Below are positions 11,691 through 23,288 of a stretch of 64,000 nt of DNA, piece by piece (positions within the stretch are counted from its first letter, which is position 1; each line of letters starts with the position of its first letter). The DNA is taken from contig JBBHKE010003126.1 of NCBI GenBank assembly GCA_037447655.1, forward strand, positions 272,560 through 336,559, read 5' to 3'. This DNA comes from Zygnema cylindricum. Taxonomy: Eukaryota; Streptophyta; Zygnematophyceae; Zygnematales; Zygnemataceae. A program made the translations under genes and the position numbers. The notes beneath the pieces are model-generated. The model did no database searches, was not told the origin of the DNA, and saw only the letters and a program-made list of their open reading frames with translations.

Positions 11691-13261
11691 GTACTGTTGT
11701 CTTCAAGTCCTAGTGCTCACGTGGAATTCCCATGAAATTTCGTATCACATTTCCTCATGAGCTCGCAGCCACCCTGCGATGAATGCATTCGCTCCCATCT
11801 AAGTTATACATGGGTTTGCAACCATCTGGATGGCGTTGAATTTCACGGCAATCCGCGTTACGTATGGTTTTATGCCGCTTGGAGAACACATGGCTACGCA
11901 GCCCCCAAGATTTCACATAGGTTAGGGAATCCCATCCAGAACATTTTGATAGTGACGATTTCTCGACCCGTATGATTCCCCCTTTTCCTCTGTATCACCT
12001 TTTATGTCGGGTGTTCCCCTTTTGATCCGAGACTCCCGCTTCGGATGCCCCTTATTCCATTTTTACATCCAATGGCCCATGTACGGACCTAATTTGTGCT
12101 CCTTCACCAATTCCTCCTTCATACAACCCATTCCGCCAAGATGGCGATTCCTCCCCTATTAGAGCGGTCCTCGCAATCGGGCTTGTCAACTCGGAAGTTG
12201 GCTTAACATTTTGTAACGTATTTTCTTCTTGTCCATAACTCTATTTTGGCGCTCACGGATAATTTAGAATATCACGAGGAATGGTATTCATGATACGTAT
12301 TGAGGCATAATTATAGGTCTATCCACACTGTGGTGAAAACTTGGCATATTGACCATTGTTGCCTTTTTGAGAAATTGACATTTTCGAACTAAACTGGCAA
12401 GAGTAATTGGCATATGAAGTGAAGATTAGGATTATTTCTTCAACAACAAAGGAAACCAATTTTGAATGAAAAGGAGATAAATAGGAGGATAAAAGCTTAC
12501 ACTTGTTGCAAACCACATATAAACGTTGACGACAAAAAAAAAGGTTAGAAGGAGGGCTCCCAAAGCCCCGTCTCGCGAAAGAGCACCGACCACAAGTACA
12601 GGGAAACTCGTCCACAACAACACATAAACGGCCAAATATCTCGATGGTCAATAGAAAAATATCATCTATAACATCTCCATGTGCATAATCACGGTTTATC
12701 TTTGTTGTATCCACATCTCAACCGTGCACTCCAACATGTCCAACCGTTTGACAGATGGGTGTACTCAAGGCAGGTTTTGCCAAAAGAGTGTCATTAAATA
12801 TACGACGTACAAAAGTATATCACCCTTCAAAAGTGATAATCGCAATGATGTCGTGCGCCTGAATCAACTCTTCGCCGTGGCAACAACGAAAGTATTGAAC
12901 ACCACCTGATTGAAAGACACGACCATAGGCGCAAGCGGGAGAGCCAAGTGGAGCTGGACGAGGGAAGCTAAGCGTGAACTTTGAGGCCGTTGTGAATTTA
13001 GCCGTGAAATGTATAGTGGATAAAATATGCGTATCTAATAGCCAAGCTCCACTACCAGGCCCGACGCAAGAAAGAAAGTGCGCACAAGAAATATCAGAGG
13101 GAAGTGCCTCGAGAAGCTCGGATTTGATGGAGGCGACAACCTTTATAGAAATTGACTCGTAAACGTACCCAACTGATTTCATAACAAGGGTGGAGGGAAC
13201 CACATACCCGCTAAAGCAAGAGGGGGAATAGAACATGATGCCGCCAAAACGAACCACCGAA
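11691..13261. other. gene-free stretch
   Basis: No supported gene. A 189-residue minus-strand frame (13389-12820) overlaps the dispersed repeat and looks like composition-driven noise rather than an exon. Confidence 0.45.
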
Positions 13262-13740
13262 TGGCAAAGACACTGTCTGAAATACGAGGTATAACAATAG
13301 CAAGAAAGGTAGTAGCCCCGACCAAAAAGTGTTTGACAAGACTGTATCCAATAAGGCACTAACTTCCCAAGTAGGCAACTGGTGCCCATGTGCTGTAGAT
13401 GGTTTACCTAACTCTCTCGTACAAACAAGAAGGCATGCCTGTGTGCGGGCCATAGGCTCGGACTCGCGACCAAAACCCCCACGACCTAACAAAGTGTGAA
13501 ATACGTCTATGAGGCGATCATGAAACGCGAAAAGAGATGAGACAAATGCTAGGGTGGGAGGGGCGGAGGGATAAACATCTCAAAAGAGCAAAAGCTAGCA
13601 GGATCCAAAAGGTTGGGAAGGTCGTCCACGCAGGACAAATCTGTTTGAAGGATAAAAAAAGTGGGTCACGAAAGTATCCAAACCCAAGCGAGCAACCCAA
13701 CACACAAATTGCCATCGGATGGAGGACGATTTTGAAAACC
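13262..13740. repeat. dispersed repeat, copy 2
   Basis: Diverged homologue of 9405-9893 in the same orientation. The shared order of short conserved blocks is described at copy 1. Two copies about 3.9 kb apart suggest either an old segmental duplication or an uncharacterised transposable element. Confidence 0.75.
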
Positions 13741-14690
13741 GTGAAAGGGAGTAAAAGAGGAATATTATGACATAATCAAACAAAACACATGGATGGTTGA
13801 CCAGAAAGGTTGAGTTATACCAAACGAGCATTGAATAAGTTAGTAGGCCGACACAACTTAGTCCATAAGGTCAATAATATAGGTGTCGTTCACCACGGAA
13901 GGGAAGAGGCAAAGAGGGGAAGTGGTTGCATAACGCGAAGCCCGGTAATGAGCAAAGACGAACAAAAGTCCCCCAAAAGAGTCGCGCCGATGAATGCCGA
14001 TCATAGGGGAAAAAGGAATCAAATAACTATCAACTGAGAAAGAGAGGTTGCTGGTCAAAGAATAAAATGCTCGCACAAAAATGAATATTTGGACAATCAG
14101 GAAAAAGGCAACCATAAGCTCCAGAAAAATGACGTTACGACAAAGACTGACAAAAGCAAAAGCACTTTAACTGGATTACTCTCTTTTTTTTGGGAAATTG
14201 TGTTGAAAATAAACCTAGATGAACCTCCCTCTTTCGGTATATAGAAAAATTGCATAACCAAATAAAACCAATCGATTAGCAAAACAAAAAACAATCATAG
14301 AACCTAAAACCAAAATGACCTCCAATAAAATCGTTTAAAATGACCTCTAAGAACAAAAGACAAGCTTTGAACAATTGAACAATTTTTTTGGTAAAATTCT
14401 TGCACAACAATATTGATCTTGCATTTAACCTAAACCAGAAGTCCAATCTCACTCTCGCAAAATTTCTTCGTTTTCCTATAATTCACAATTTTGAATGATA
14501 CCCCTTCCCTCTCCTCTCCCTCTCTCAATACACATTTTTTCAATTCTCTACTCTCTGTACCTTCGTGCTTTGTCCAATATCAAAAGAAAGACTGGGGAAG
14601 ACAACGAATGTCAACAACACCAACTAATCGACTACAAAACTCTAAGAAAAAAAACAATTACCCATAGCTCCCTAAACGAAATATCCTCAC
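13741..14690. other. downstream flank of the GT34 gene, no gene seen
   Basis: No coding region is supported. This is the 3' flank of the minus-strand GT34 gene. AT-rich stretches are present, but no polyadenylation signal can be assigned with confidence. Confidence 0.45.
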
Positions 14691-17600
14691 TCATCTCCGT
14701 AAGGTCGAAGTTGCATTAATGGGAACAGTTAAAGGGCTTTCCAAAGATGGATGTTTGTAGCCATATATATTTAATACTTGGTTGTCAGCGAAATTATATG
14801 CCCTGAAAACAAAACAAAAAAGAAAAAGAAAATCAGAGAGCTCGCATAATTGCCAAGAAAGTTTACCCAACCCAAAAAAAGGTCCATGCCAAGAACAAAA
14901 GACGTAAATCAGATAAACATCTTGCATTCTTAGCAATTCCTAAAGACGCATGAAATTATCCCACCTAAACAAAGAACAGATGAGAGTTCCACAATCAATG
15001 AAAAGTGACGAGCCTCCCAATAGATTAAACGAGAAATCAAATAGACAAATGAAAGATCCAACTTCGGTCAACATGACACGATAAAGGAGATTGTTTGGGT
15101 TTTAGATCCAGAAAAACCCACCGTTGAATGTGATGTATACATTTGTCGAGATCGTATGATGCTTTCAATCCACATAACTTACAACCGACAAAATGTGTTA
15201 TGAAAGGCCATCGGTTGTCACCGTAACCTGGATGTGATGTTGCCATAAGTTGTTCAAATCTGAGCCATAAACCCACATTCCAAAGATATCCAAAAGTTGA
15301 ATGTTTTTCATACCTAAATAAAATATCTCATTTCACAAATAATTGACTGGTTTAGAATTTGGTCTCTTCACCAAGCATACATTTCAAGCAAGACTTGAAA
15401 GGTTTGGACCAGTCTCCCATGGGTCAAGTAATAAAGGTGATTCTGATGCCACAAGATCTTATTAAAAAAGGTCTATTAGTCCTTCAACTTTTGTTCATTT
15501 TCTCCTCTTCATTTTTCCAGGACCAAGGCATTGCTCCAATCAAATAAACCTGATAATGGTCCCCGTACCCATGGGTATACTCACTGTTCAACAACAGGTA
15601 CCCAAAAAGAGTGTAGATTATAGCTATTCTCAAGATGAACCCGATGACCCCATCTTTTTCGTCGATGATTCAGTAACCAAACCAAAGACGCCTGATCATC
15701 TGACTCAAAGTTCGATGGTCGGGACTGCATTAAAAACAAAAGGAGAAGGAATAGAAAAGAAACAAAAAGGAAAGTGAGAAAGTAGTCAAACAAGACTTAG
15801 GAATAACAAAATAGTAAAAAAAAAACCTTTAGGGCTTGAGGGCAATCTTCTGCAGGGGTAGATGACTGAATGGGTCCAACTATACCGCTAATCGCTATGA
15901 TGTTGAACAAAAAACAGTGACAGAAATGTTTTTGTAATAGCATTAAAAAGCAACCAGCTCTGTAAGTGCAGGGAAACTTCTCATCCTTGCACAATTTTTT
16001 TGAAAAAAAAGTGCATTGGATACTGCAAACCATTCTGGGAAAAAGAATGATAACATGAACCACAGAATATATTATGCGTGACTAACTGTCAACATTGCAA
16101 CCTCCCTACATCTCTCTGGATTCAAGAGATTTCTTTTTACTTCTGCACAGCATTCTGTGATCTCAATATATATGAAGTGATTATCACCAGATAAAAGATG
16201 TGAATAGGGCCTCATACATAGAATTTTGTTTCAATAAAGTCATATGATTTACTTAGATTGTTATTTCACGCTCCTTCTGAATTAGGTCAGGGAAAACCTG
16301 ACCTAAAAACAAATCTATATTCTGGCTCTTCATCTCTGAAACAAACTAAGAGGGGAAAAAAAAAAACGCCAAGCTCATTTAATTTGGTGCTTTAATAAAC
16401 AAAATCAAGGAAGAGAAACAAAGAAAATTCAAAGATTATTACCTTTAAAGCTTTGGTAAATTTAGGTCCCCAGTAATCACGAACAGCCCCCTTGGGGCCA
16501 TAAGATGCCCAGACATCAAGAAGGTCAAGTGACCTCTGTCCCACCCAAGAAGCCAAAAAAGAAAAGGTAAGGACAAAGAGAAGTGTTAATAAAAGATATT
16601 TTATGGTTGTGATTGTTGGCAAATTAAAAACTTGTATAATTGCTGAGACAAACACAAACACATACTCTGTTGTTTCTTATAAGGTAAATTCCAGCGTTGA
16701 TGCCAAACCTGTTCATAGAACACCCACAAGAAATTAAATCAGTTAATGAATATACAATGCAGTTGACATGTCAACTAACATAGTTTCAAAAAAACCCAGG
16801 TCAGTTACAAGATTCTCTGCAACAAAGCGGACCTGAATCCAAAAGATGTTAAAAAAAAAAAATGAGACAGAGAAACATCTGAGACACACAAGAACCTGAG
16901 ACTGATCTGAGAAAAGTTGCTTAAGCAGAACCTGGGAATGAGATTAAAGAGAGAAAACATGTTCTTGAGATAACTCTCAGAAAATTAATGAGATAAGTGT
17001 TTCACTAACCAGTCCTTTTTCTCATATACCATCACATCCCAACCATGGATGACTAGATTATACTCTCCATAACGTTCAAACGGGATGTCGAACGACATGT
17101 CTGTAGTTTGTTTCGTTTTTACAGTAAACACACCAAAAACGTGAGTATCGTATTAGTTGCAAAACAAAAAGTGTTTGTCAACCTTGCAAAACAACACTAT
17201 TTACAGCTTTGGTAAATTCAAATAATAAAAAAACAATGACTTGAATCGAACTCTATTAACAAACACGAATAAAAGCAATGATGTCAAGGATAAACAAAAT
17301 TTCCATGATACGCAGAAGGTCCACAGGAATTGTATCACACCTACCTGTAATCATCGCATCTGAGTCAACCCACCAAAACCATTCTACTTCTGGATGGGCC
17401 AACATGAGTGTCCTTAAAAGAGGAAGCTTTGACCAATAGATGTCAAAATCTTCTCGAAGGATGCCTTGTGCCCAGTATATGTCGAAGCCTTTCAGCCTTG
17501 CATAGTCAATTTTATTCTTTGTGAATTTTAGGAAAAGGAAATCTCCAATCGGATTACTACACTGGACCGGTTCGGTTGCAGTTACAATCATAACTCGTGG

Positions 17601-20600
17601 TGTCCCAAATTTTGTCTGATTGCATCCCGGATGTGCCGCAATATATGCCTCGCGTTTTTTATTCCAGCCTGCACATTGAGCACACATAGCATACATGAAA
17701 CGACCCAGATATTCTCTCAGAATGTGACTAAACTAAAACCCCAGACTTGTATATTATGCACACGACTGAGTGTTGTATATCTTTCCAACAACAAAATATT
17801 TCGTAGAATATATATTATGTTTGAATACTGGTTAAATTGAACTATATGTCTTGATGCATCGATGTTTTTGATGTTTCAAACTTTAATGTTTGATGTTCCT
17901 CTTACAAATATTGTATCTGATTGATGGACCATACTTAGTTATTATAGCAAAACCAGAATTCTCCATTTGTGGAGATCTCTACCTTCATGACGGTTCTATA
18001 GAGTCCAAAACATAATTTAGCGTGGACATGGTGATCAACCAGGGAAAAAATAGCATACACTTTCATACACAATGCAATGGTATGGACCTATGAAATACAG
18101 ATAATCTAAAAAAAAACTAAAAAAACTAAAAGAATTTAACTAAAAAAATTTACTCCATTCTATTTTTTAACTGTATATGAAAGTTACAGGAGGAAATTAC
18201 TGAATCATGTCCACAGATCTATGTTCGATCAATTTTCCAATGCGTACAGACGAAGGTAAGAATTGAATGTATGATGTACTATTTGTTTTTGTCATTGTAG
18301 AGTGAAGTATCAGCCGTTTGATGCATTCTATGGACGACAGAGAACTATGTAATTTCAAACCGTGATAAGTTTTCCTTCTAACAAATCCTCATGTACATGT
18401 AGGCGGTTAGTTAAATCAGCTTTTCTCTGTGCACACGTGTCCTGGAAACCGCCAATCCGAAGGTGAGGATATCACCTTTCCATCGCAACCGTCAGATTAA
18501 TAATCTGATAAGTGTGCACAAAGAAAAGTTGACTTAAGTGGTAAAAAAAACATTGACGCATAATATCGATACACGGTGTAGCGAAACAAAAATCATAGTT
18601 TGCCGATTGTCTGGTTGTTTTATAGATGTGAAACCCCACCTTTATGAACCACCGGTGGATACTTGATGAGAAGCTTTAATGTTAGGCAAAGCCCTCTTAC
18701 AAAAACATTTTTTAGTGTGGCACGGGAAGCTTTTTTAGACAGCGGTCTCGTAACTCTTGCAGCTTGATGGGCGTACTATTGTACATTTTGCGTCATAATT
18801 ATTAGTAGGTTGGGATTTAGGTCCCAATATTGAACACTTCATTGAAAGATTATTAAAACTTCATCATGCTGGGTTACTAAAGTAACAAAGTGCGCGCATA
18901 AGAAGCACTATTAGGAGCTGATTGTAGGAGCGCTTCACCTTCAATACCAAAACACATGCCTCTTGAAGTTCAGTTTAGATAAGAAAAGAGTTTTCATCTG
19001 GCATCCAATTAAGTCCCCAACTACAAGAATTTACATACCTCGTTGTTTTGGACCCAAAGTAAATTTTTTGTTAGGGATGCCCGCGGCTGTTGTCTCTTGA
19101 GCTGAAGATTCTTCTCCTACTCTCCCTGTTGTCTCACCACCTGTTTCTTCTGTTTTCTGTGTTGTTCTACTGCTTGAATCCTCTTCTCCACCTTTACTCC
19201 TCTCCTCTGTCGCCCTTTCCACATCGCCGCCTCTCTCTTCCTCCACATTTTCCCCACTCTGCTGTTGATTCTCCCCCTCGCTACCTTGATCCCCTCCAGT
19301 CTCCTCACCACCCACCTGTCCCTCTTCTCCTCCCCTGCCTTCCACTCCATTTTGACCATCTCCCTCTTTTGCATCTCCTCCTCCAGTCTCCTCACCTCCC
19401 TCCTTGTCATCAACTGCACCTTCTTCTACTTGACTTTGCCTTTCTTCCCTCTCCTGCCCTCTCTGTTCCCCATTCGACTCTTCTTGACTGCCCAGAGTTT
19501 GAGTCCTCTCCCCCCTTAGGTCAGCAAGTTCGTCCTCGTCTACACCATCTGCTACTTGGTCAGAATTCTCATCACTCTTTTGACCTCCATCAGCAGAATC
19601 ATCAAAAACTTCGTTTGCAGCTAATCTTTGTAATCCTGCAGACAGAGCTGATTCCACATTCTTCCCTTGAAGATATCGTCGCTATAAAAATACAACACAG
19701 ACATGGCAGACGAGTTTCATATTACTTAAGAGAATTCGGAACTCCCCTTGTCAATAACCCTATCAAACCTCTGTGCCAACGTAGAACATACATGCTTTCG
19801 TCTCTAGAGTATATACATCATGATTAGGCTATGCGGAGTAGTCTATAATAAAAAACTGGAAAACCAAAAGTCCTTAACCGAAACCTTCTAAACTATGTTA
19901 CATCTGGTTCTTACCGGCAAATAAAATTGTGACGTGCACCAGACAAAAAGATAAGATTTGCTCAAGAAATTCATTGCCTAACACGAGTAGCAAATTTGCA
20001 GCCGCGTACAGCTAATGAATTCACATAATCATAAAGCAATATAGACATCGATTTAAGGATGAGGAGCAATGGTAAGAGCTCCACGTCCAGCCATACTAAC
20101 CATAGTGTCACGGGTTCAAAATAGAGGATGTAGTGTCACAATGAAGTATATTCAACAAATTATTTATTGCTAATGTTTTTTTTCTGTCAATTCCAATGAA
20201 ACCGAACCTTAATTGAAAAAAATGGAAGAGTGTATTGAGCTAAATAAAACATCTCATTGCATGGAAAAACATCCAGCCTTGATTGCAAAGACATTACCTA
20301 TACAAAGCAATAAATACATAATAAACCCTTGGTAACCTTAGAGACTATTGGTCAAAGTCGATATGCAAGAATGTCAATGTTTTGCGTGGTTCTAAAGTGC
20401 ACAAAAACAAAATAAACCATTAAAACTAAACAGACATTTATATAGTTTGGAAACGGTGCAATGAACACATGCAACAATAATTAGGAATAATTAGCAATAA
20501 TTTGTTAGATAACCAGCAGGCAAAGTTTGATGATAATACAAATTCAATGAAGTCAGCATAATAGTCACTCCCATACTTCAATTTCCATAAAGATGATTCA

Positions 20601-21428
20601 AGTCACCTATATCAGTTATAAATAACTAAAATCATGTTATAACAAATCAAAAGACAATATCACTTGAAAGCCAATGAAAGTAAGCTTTGTTTTGAATTAG
20701 TGTGAGCCAAGAAACCAAAAAATCAAACACAAATATATCTATAGATATTTCTTAACTCATGCATATACAAAACAAATGACAAGATCAGTTAGAAAGCGAT
20801 AGTAAACTTTGTTTTGAATAATGTGAACCAGAAAACCAAAAAACTATTTTGTAGATGTTTTTTTTTTTTTTTTTTTAAGTTTCCTTTCAGTGTAACGAAC
20901 AAATTTTGATTGGAATATATGTTTATTTTCAAACAATGTCGGAATCAAGGATAGACTTGTAGGTATTCCTTTTCTGTTTGAAGATTACAAAAATGCTTCA
21001 GCAGAAAAAAAAAAAAAAAAAAAAGAGTTTTGTGAGCTCCCACCCAATCTACAAAAATGAGAAACTATGAACCATTGAAAGCATCCAAAATTTGAGCTAA
21101 GTTGAAAAAAAGTGACAGAAGGACTCAATCAAGAACGCCAAGCATCAATTGCTGTTAACGAACACAAACAAGGAATTTTATTCTATTCTTTCAGCATATG
21201 CCTTATTCATAACACTTTGTCCTTCCCCGTAGAGCTTATTATTGTTACGTTTGCCTACCACTAACAGCGTAAGTGACTGTCAGTCGGACAAATGGTTTTT
21301 TGCTGACATAACAGAATATAGTGTGGAACTACACACATCATTGTTGTAACTTTACTATGAAGTTAGAATTAGTGAGAGAAATGTGGATACAAATGTGGAA
21401 GAGAAAGTGGCCTAGGAAACTGGAGCAG

Positions 21429-21488
<60 letters not shown>

Positions 21489-21622
21489 GAGAGAGAAGGA
21501 AGTACCCTAGGAACAGACGCACGCGTTCCACTGAAAAAACCGCCAAAAATAAACAAGGATAATGCAGCCGCCATGAAAATCACCAGTGGCCGCATGCGAG
21601 AGGAGCTACGGTGGGGTGCCAT
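14691..21622 (-). CDS. GT34-family glycosyltransferase (xyloglucan xylosyltransferase / galactomannan galactosyltransferase-like)
   Basis: Nine exons on the minus strand: 21622-21506, 19681-19039, 17668-17345, 17100-17010, 16708-16666, 16535-16443, 15724-15585, 15259-15122 and 14802-14691. All eight junctions are GT-AG and keep phase, giving 566 aa. Residues 1-39 hold a type II signal anchor (PLVIFMAAALSLFIFGGFF), as expected for a Golgi enzyme. Residues 40-253 form a very acidic Glu/Gly/Gln-rich stem, longer than usual for the family. The catalytic domain follows: NKIDYARLKG, then WWVDSDAM with the metal-binding DSD at 355-357, HGW at 380-382, INAGIYLIRN, ESDDQASLVW, GDNRWPFITHFVGC and FADNQVLNIYG. 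These are GT34 hallmarks in the family order. Plant GT34 enzymes add xylose or galactose from the UDP-sugar to cell-wall polysaccharides; the actual donor and acceptor cannot be read here. The start is the first ATG before the anchor. The first donor (AGG|GTACTT) is weak and runs into a GA/CT microsatellite, so the exon 1 boundary is the least certain. Confidence 0.9.
18405..18542. mobile_element. MITE-like inverted-repeat element in GT34 intron 2
   Basis: The ends 18405-18436 and 18512-18542 are imperfect inverted repeats of about 30 bp; the inner halves TTTTCTCTGTGCACAC and GTGTGCACAAAGAAAA match with one mismatch. Between them lies a perfect 17-nt palindrome (TCAGATTAATAATCTGA) at 18492-18508. 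It lies between exons 2 and 3 of the GT34 gene. No clear target-site duplication was found. Confidence 0.55.
20055..20145 (+). mobile_element. tRNA-derived SINE-like head in GT34 intron 1
   Basis: GAGCAATGGTAAGAGCTC folds as a D-arm and contains an A-box-like TGGTAAGAGC. About 40 nt downstream CACGGGTTCAAAA matches a B-box (GGTTCRA). The 3' side of the T-stem is degenerate. The arrangement is that of a SINE head with a Pol III internal promoter. The body and tail could not be delimited. Confidence 0.45.
21425..21483. repeat. GA microsatellite
   Basis: An almost pure (GA)n tract on the plus strand. On the minus strand it is a CT tract immediately after the first splice donor of the GT34 gene. 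Confidence 0.95.
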
Positions 21623-21779
21623 AGCTGAGAGCAGTGTCCAGTGAGATGAAAAAGCAGAAATATTGTAACTTGACGACGAACGGCAAGTCTGGAAACTGGA
21701 CTTTCACTGCGCACAGCAGCAAACGTGACGTGACATGACCCTGCAGCAGGAATTTTGAAAACCCCCTTAAATTAGGAAT

Positions 21780-22073
21780 AATGATGGAAAATTCGCGATT
21801 TTTTACCGGAATCGGGAGTAAGGGGGTCTGCTGCGCGTCCGGGGAATACGACGTACAGTTGCGTGTACAGGCCGTACATTTATCTGTACGGTCCGTACAA
21901 TTGTCGCCGATAGTTATCGTTATCGGCATTATCGCCGATAAGTACCCGATATTATCGGGTACCTATCGGCGATAAGACCGATGTCGATATATCGTACCAA
22001 TATATCGATTATCGGGAACCCGAAAAACGGTCCATATCGGTTATCGGTAAATCCTTTCCGATACACAACACTA
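21780..22073. mobile_element. family A MITE fragment (TATCG-rich), one end intact
   Basis: The right end reads CCGATACACAACACTA, the terminal sequence shared with the elements at 36489, 41491 and 42059. The interior carries the same GTACGG/CCGTAC and TATCGG/CGATATATCG vocabulary. The left terminal repeat is missing or decayed. It lies between the divergent start codons of the GT34 and kinesin genes. Confidence 0.6.
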
Positions 22074-23288
22074 CCTATAACCCTATTGAGATACCCGATT
22101 ACGGCGTGTGGGACAGTTACGTTACGGTCTGTGGACCGTGCCACACGGTGTTTCTTAACTACTGGGCCTCGTAAGGAACCCTGACTGTACTGCTGGTTCA
22201 CTATTGGCGTCGAGAATTCAATATCCAGGTGCAGCTTGGAGTCACACATAGTTTATAGTGGTACAATATAGTGCACGCTGACAGCGAACGCCCTAAATGA
22301 ACTGGTATAATGATTTTATGATACTGCAGTCGTGTATCGCTAAGCGTTAAACACTAATAGCGATACAAACGGGTGAACTGTCCAGGTCCATTCAAATTTC
22401 AAAATTCCTGTTCAAAGCTACTCACGCATCCACGTGGCTAGCGATCCCTGAGCACCTTCAATACGGGAAGAATTGATACTTCAACCTTCTTTCGAGTACT
22501 GCACTGGAAACCTCCAGGCCAGCACTGATTTCAATATTTTTCATTTCATGGATGTGCTTTCAACTACCCACCGACATCGCATCACGGACTCGAGTTCCGA
22601 CGCTGCGCATAGAACTGGCCCCCTCATAATGACCGTTGGCCGTATTTTACGGCCAACGTTCAGCAAGTTCACCGGAACGTCGCACAAATACTGGATGAAG
22701 CAACATACTCACTTTTGAACATTGGTAGGGGATTAGGGTTGGAGAACATTTTTTGTCTCGGATTTTACTTCGATTTTGTAGAGTTTTAAATATCAAAACA
22801 CATCCAAAGACGATTTCAGAAATTGTCATCTTTAATTGCTTTTGCTTAACCGCTTTTCTCTTTTCCTCTGCTGCTTTTCATTTTCTTATTCTCTTTCCTG
22901 ATGGATTTTTTTGACTTCCATTATTTTACACCAGCTTATTGGGATCTCACTGTGTAATACGATCACATTTAGTGTTTATTACAGAACATAGAAAGACTCT
23001 TGTTATCACATTTTATGTTTTATAGTTTCCTTTAGTGATCGTAACTCAAAGAATCAAATTATTTTGTTAATCAACTCGCTGTTTTAATGTATAAAACAAT
23101 TACTTCCTTCGCAAATGTTATCTTCAGAAAAATTTAGAACTAGTGAGGAAAGAGCAACGCACATGGGACCACAAGAGAAACTATTTGTTTGTCCATCAAG
23201 GCATCAAATAACATAAGTTAATTGTAAGAAAGTATCATTTTAAACTCTATTCACAAAATATACATTCATTTCTTAATTTTCGTAAAAC
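22074..23288. promoter_or_regulatory. upstream flank of kinesin-12, probable promoter and 5' UTR
   Basis: 1.2 kb between the MITE fragment and the kinesin start codon. It must hold the kinesin promoter and 5' leader unless an untranslated exon lies further left. It contains a small palindrome (GGCCGTATTTTACGGCC near 22638) and AT-rich stretches. No TATA box or initiator can be assigned. Confidence 0.4.

Noticed and set aside
12820-13389. 189-residue minus-strand frame
   Set aside because: It overlaps the dispersed repeat, is biased to Phe/Leu/Ser/Cys by A-rich plus-strand composition, and its frame is not kept in the other copy.
15797-16063. Extra GT34 exon suggested by AEDCPQALK before a GT
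   Set aside because: It vaguely resembles the EADDQSAL motif, but the true exon with ESDDQASLVW (15724-15585) joins the preceding exon in phase and makes this one unnecessary.
19090-19827. 245-residue plus-strand frame opposite the GT34 stem exon
   Set aside because: It is the Pro/Leu/His-rich antisense shadow of the acidic exon.
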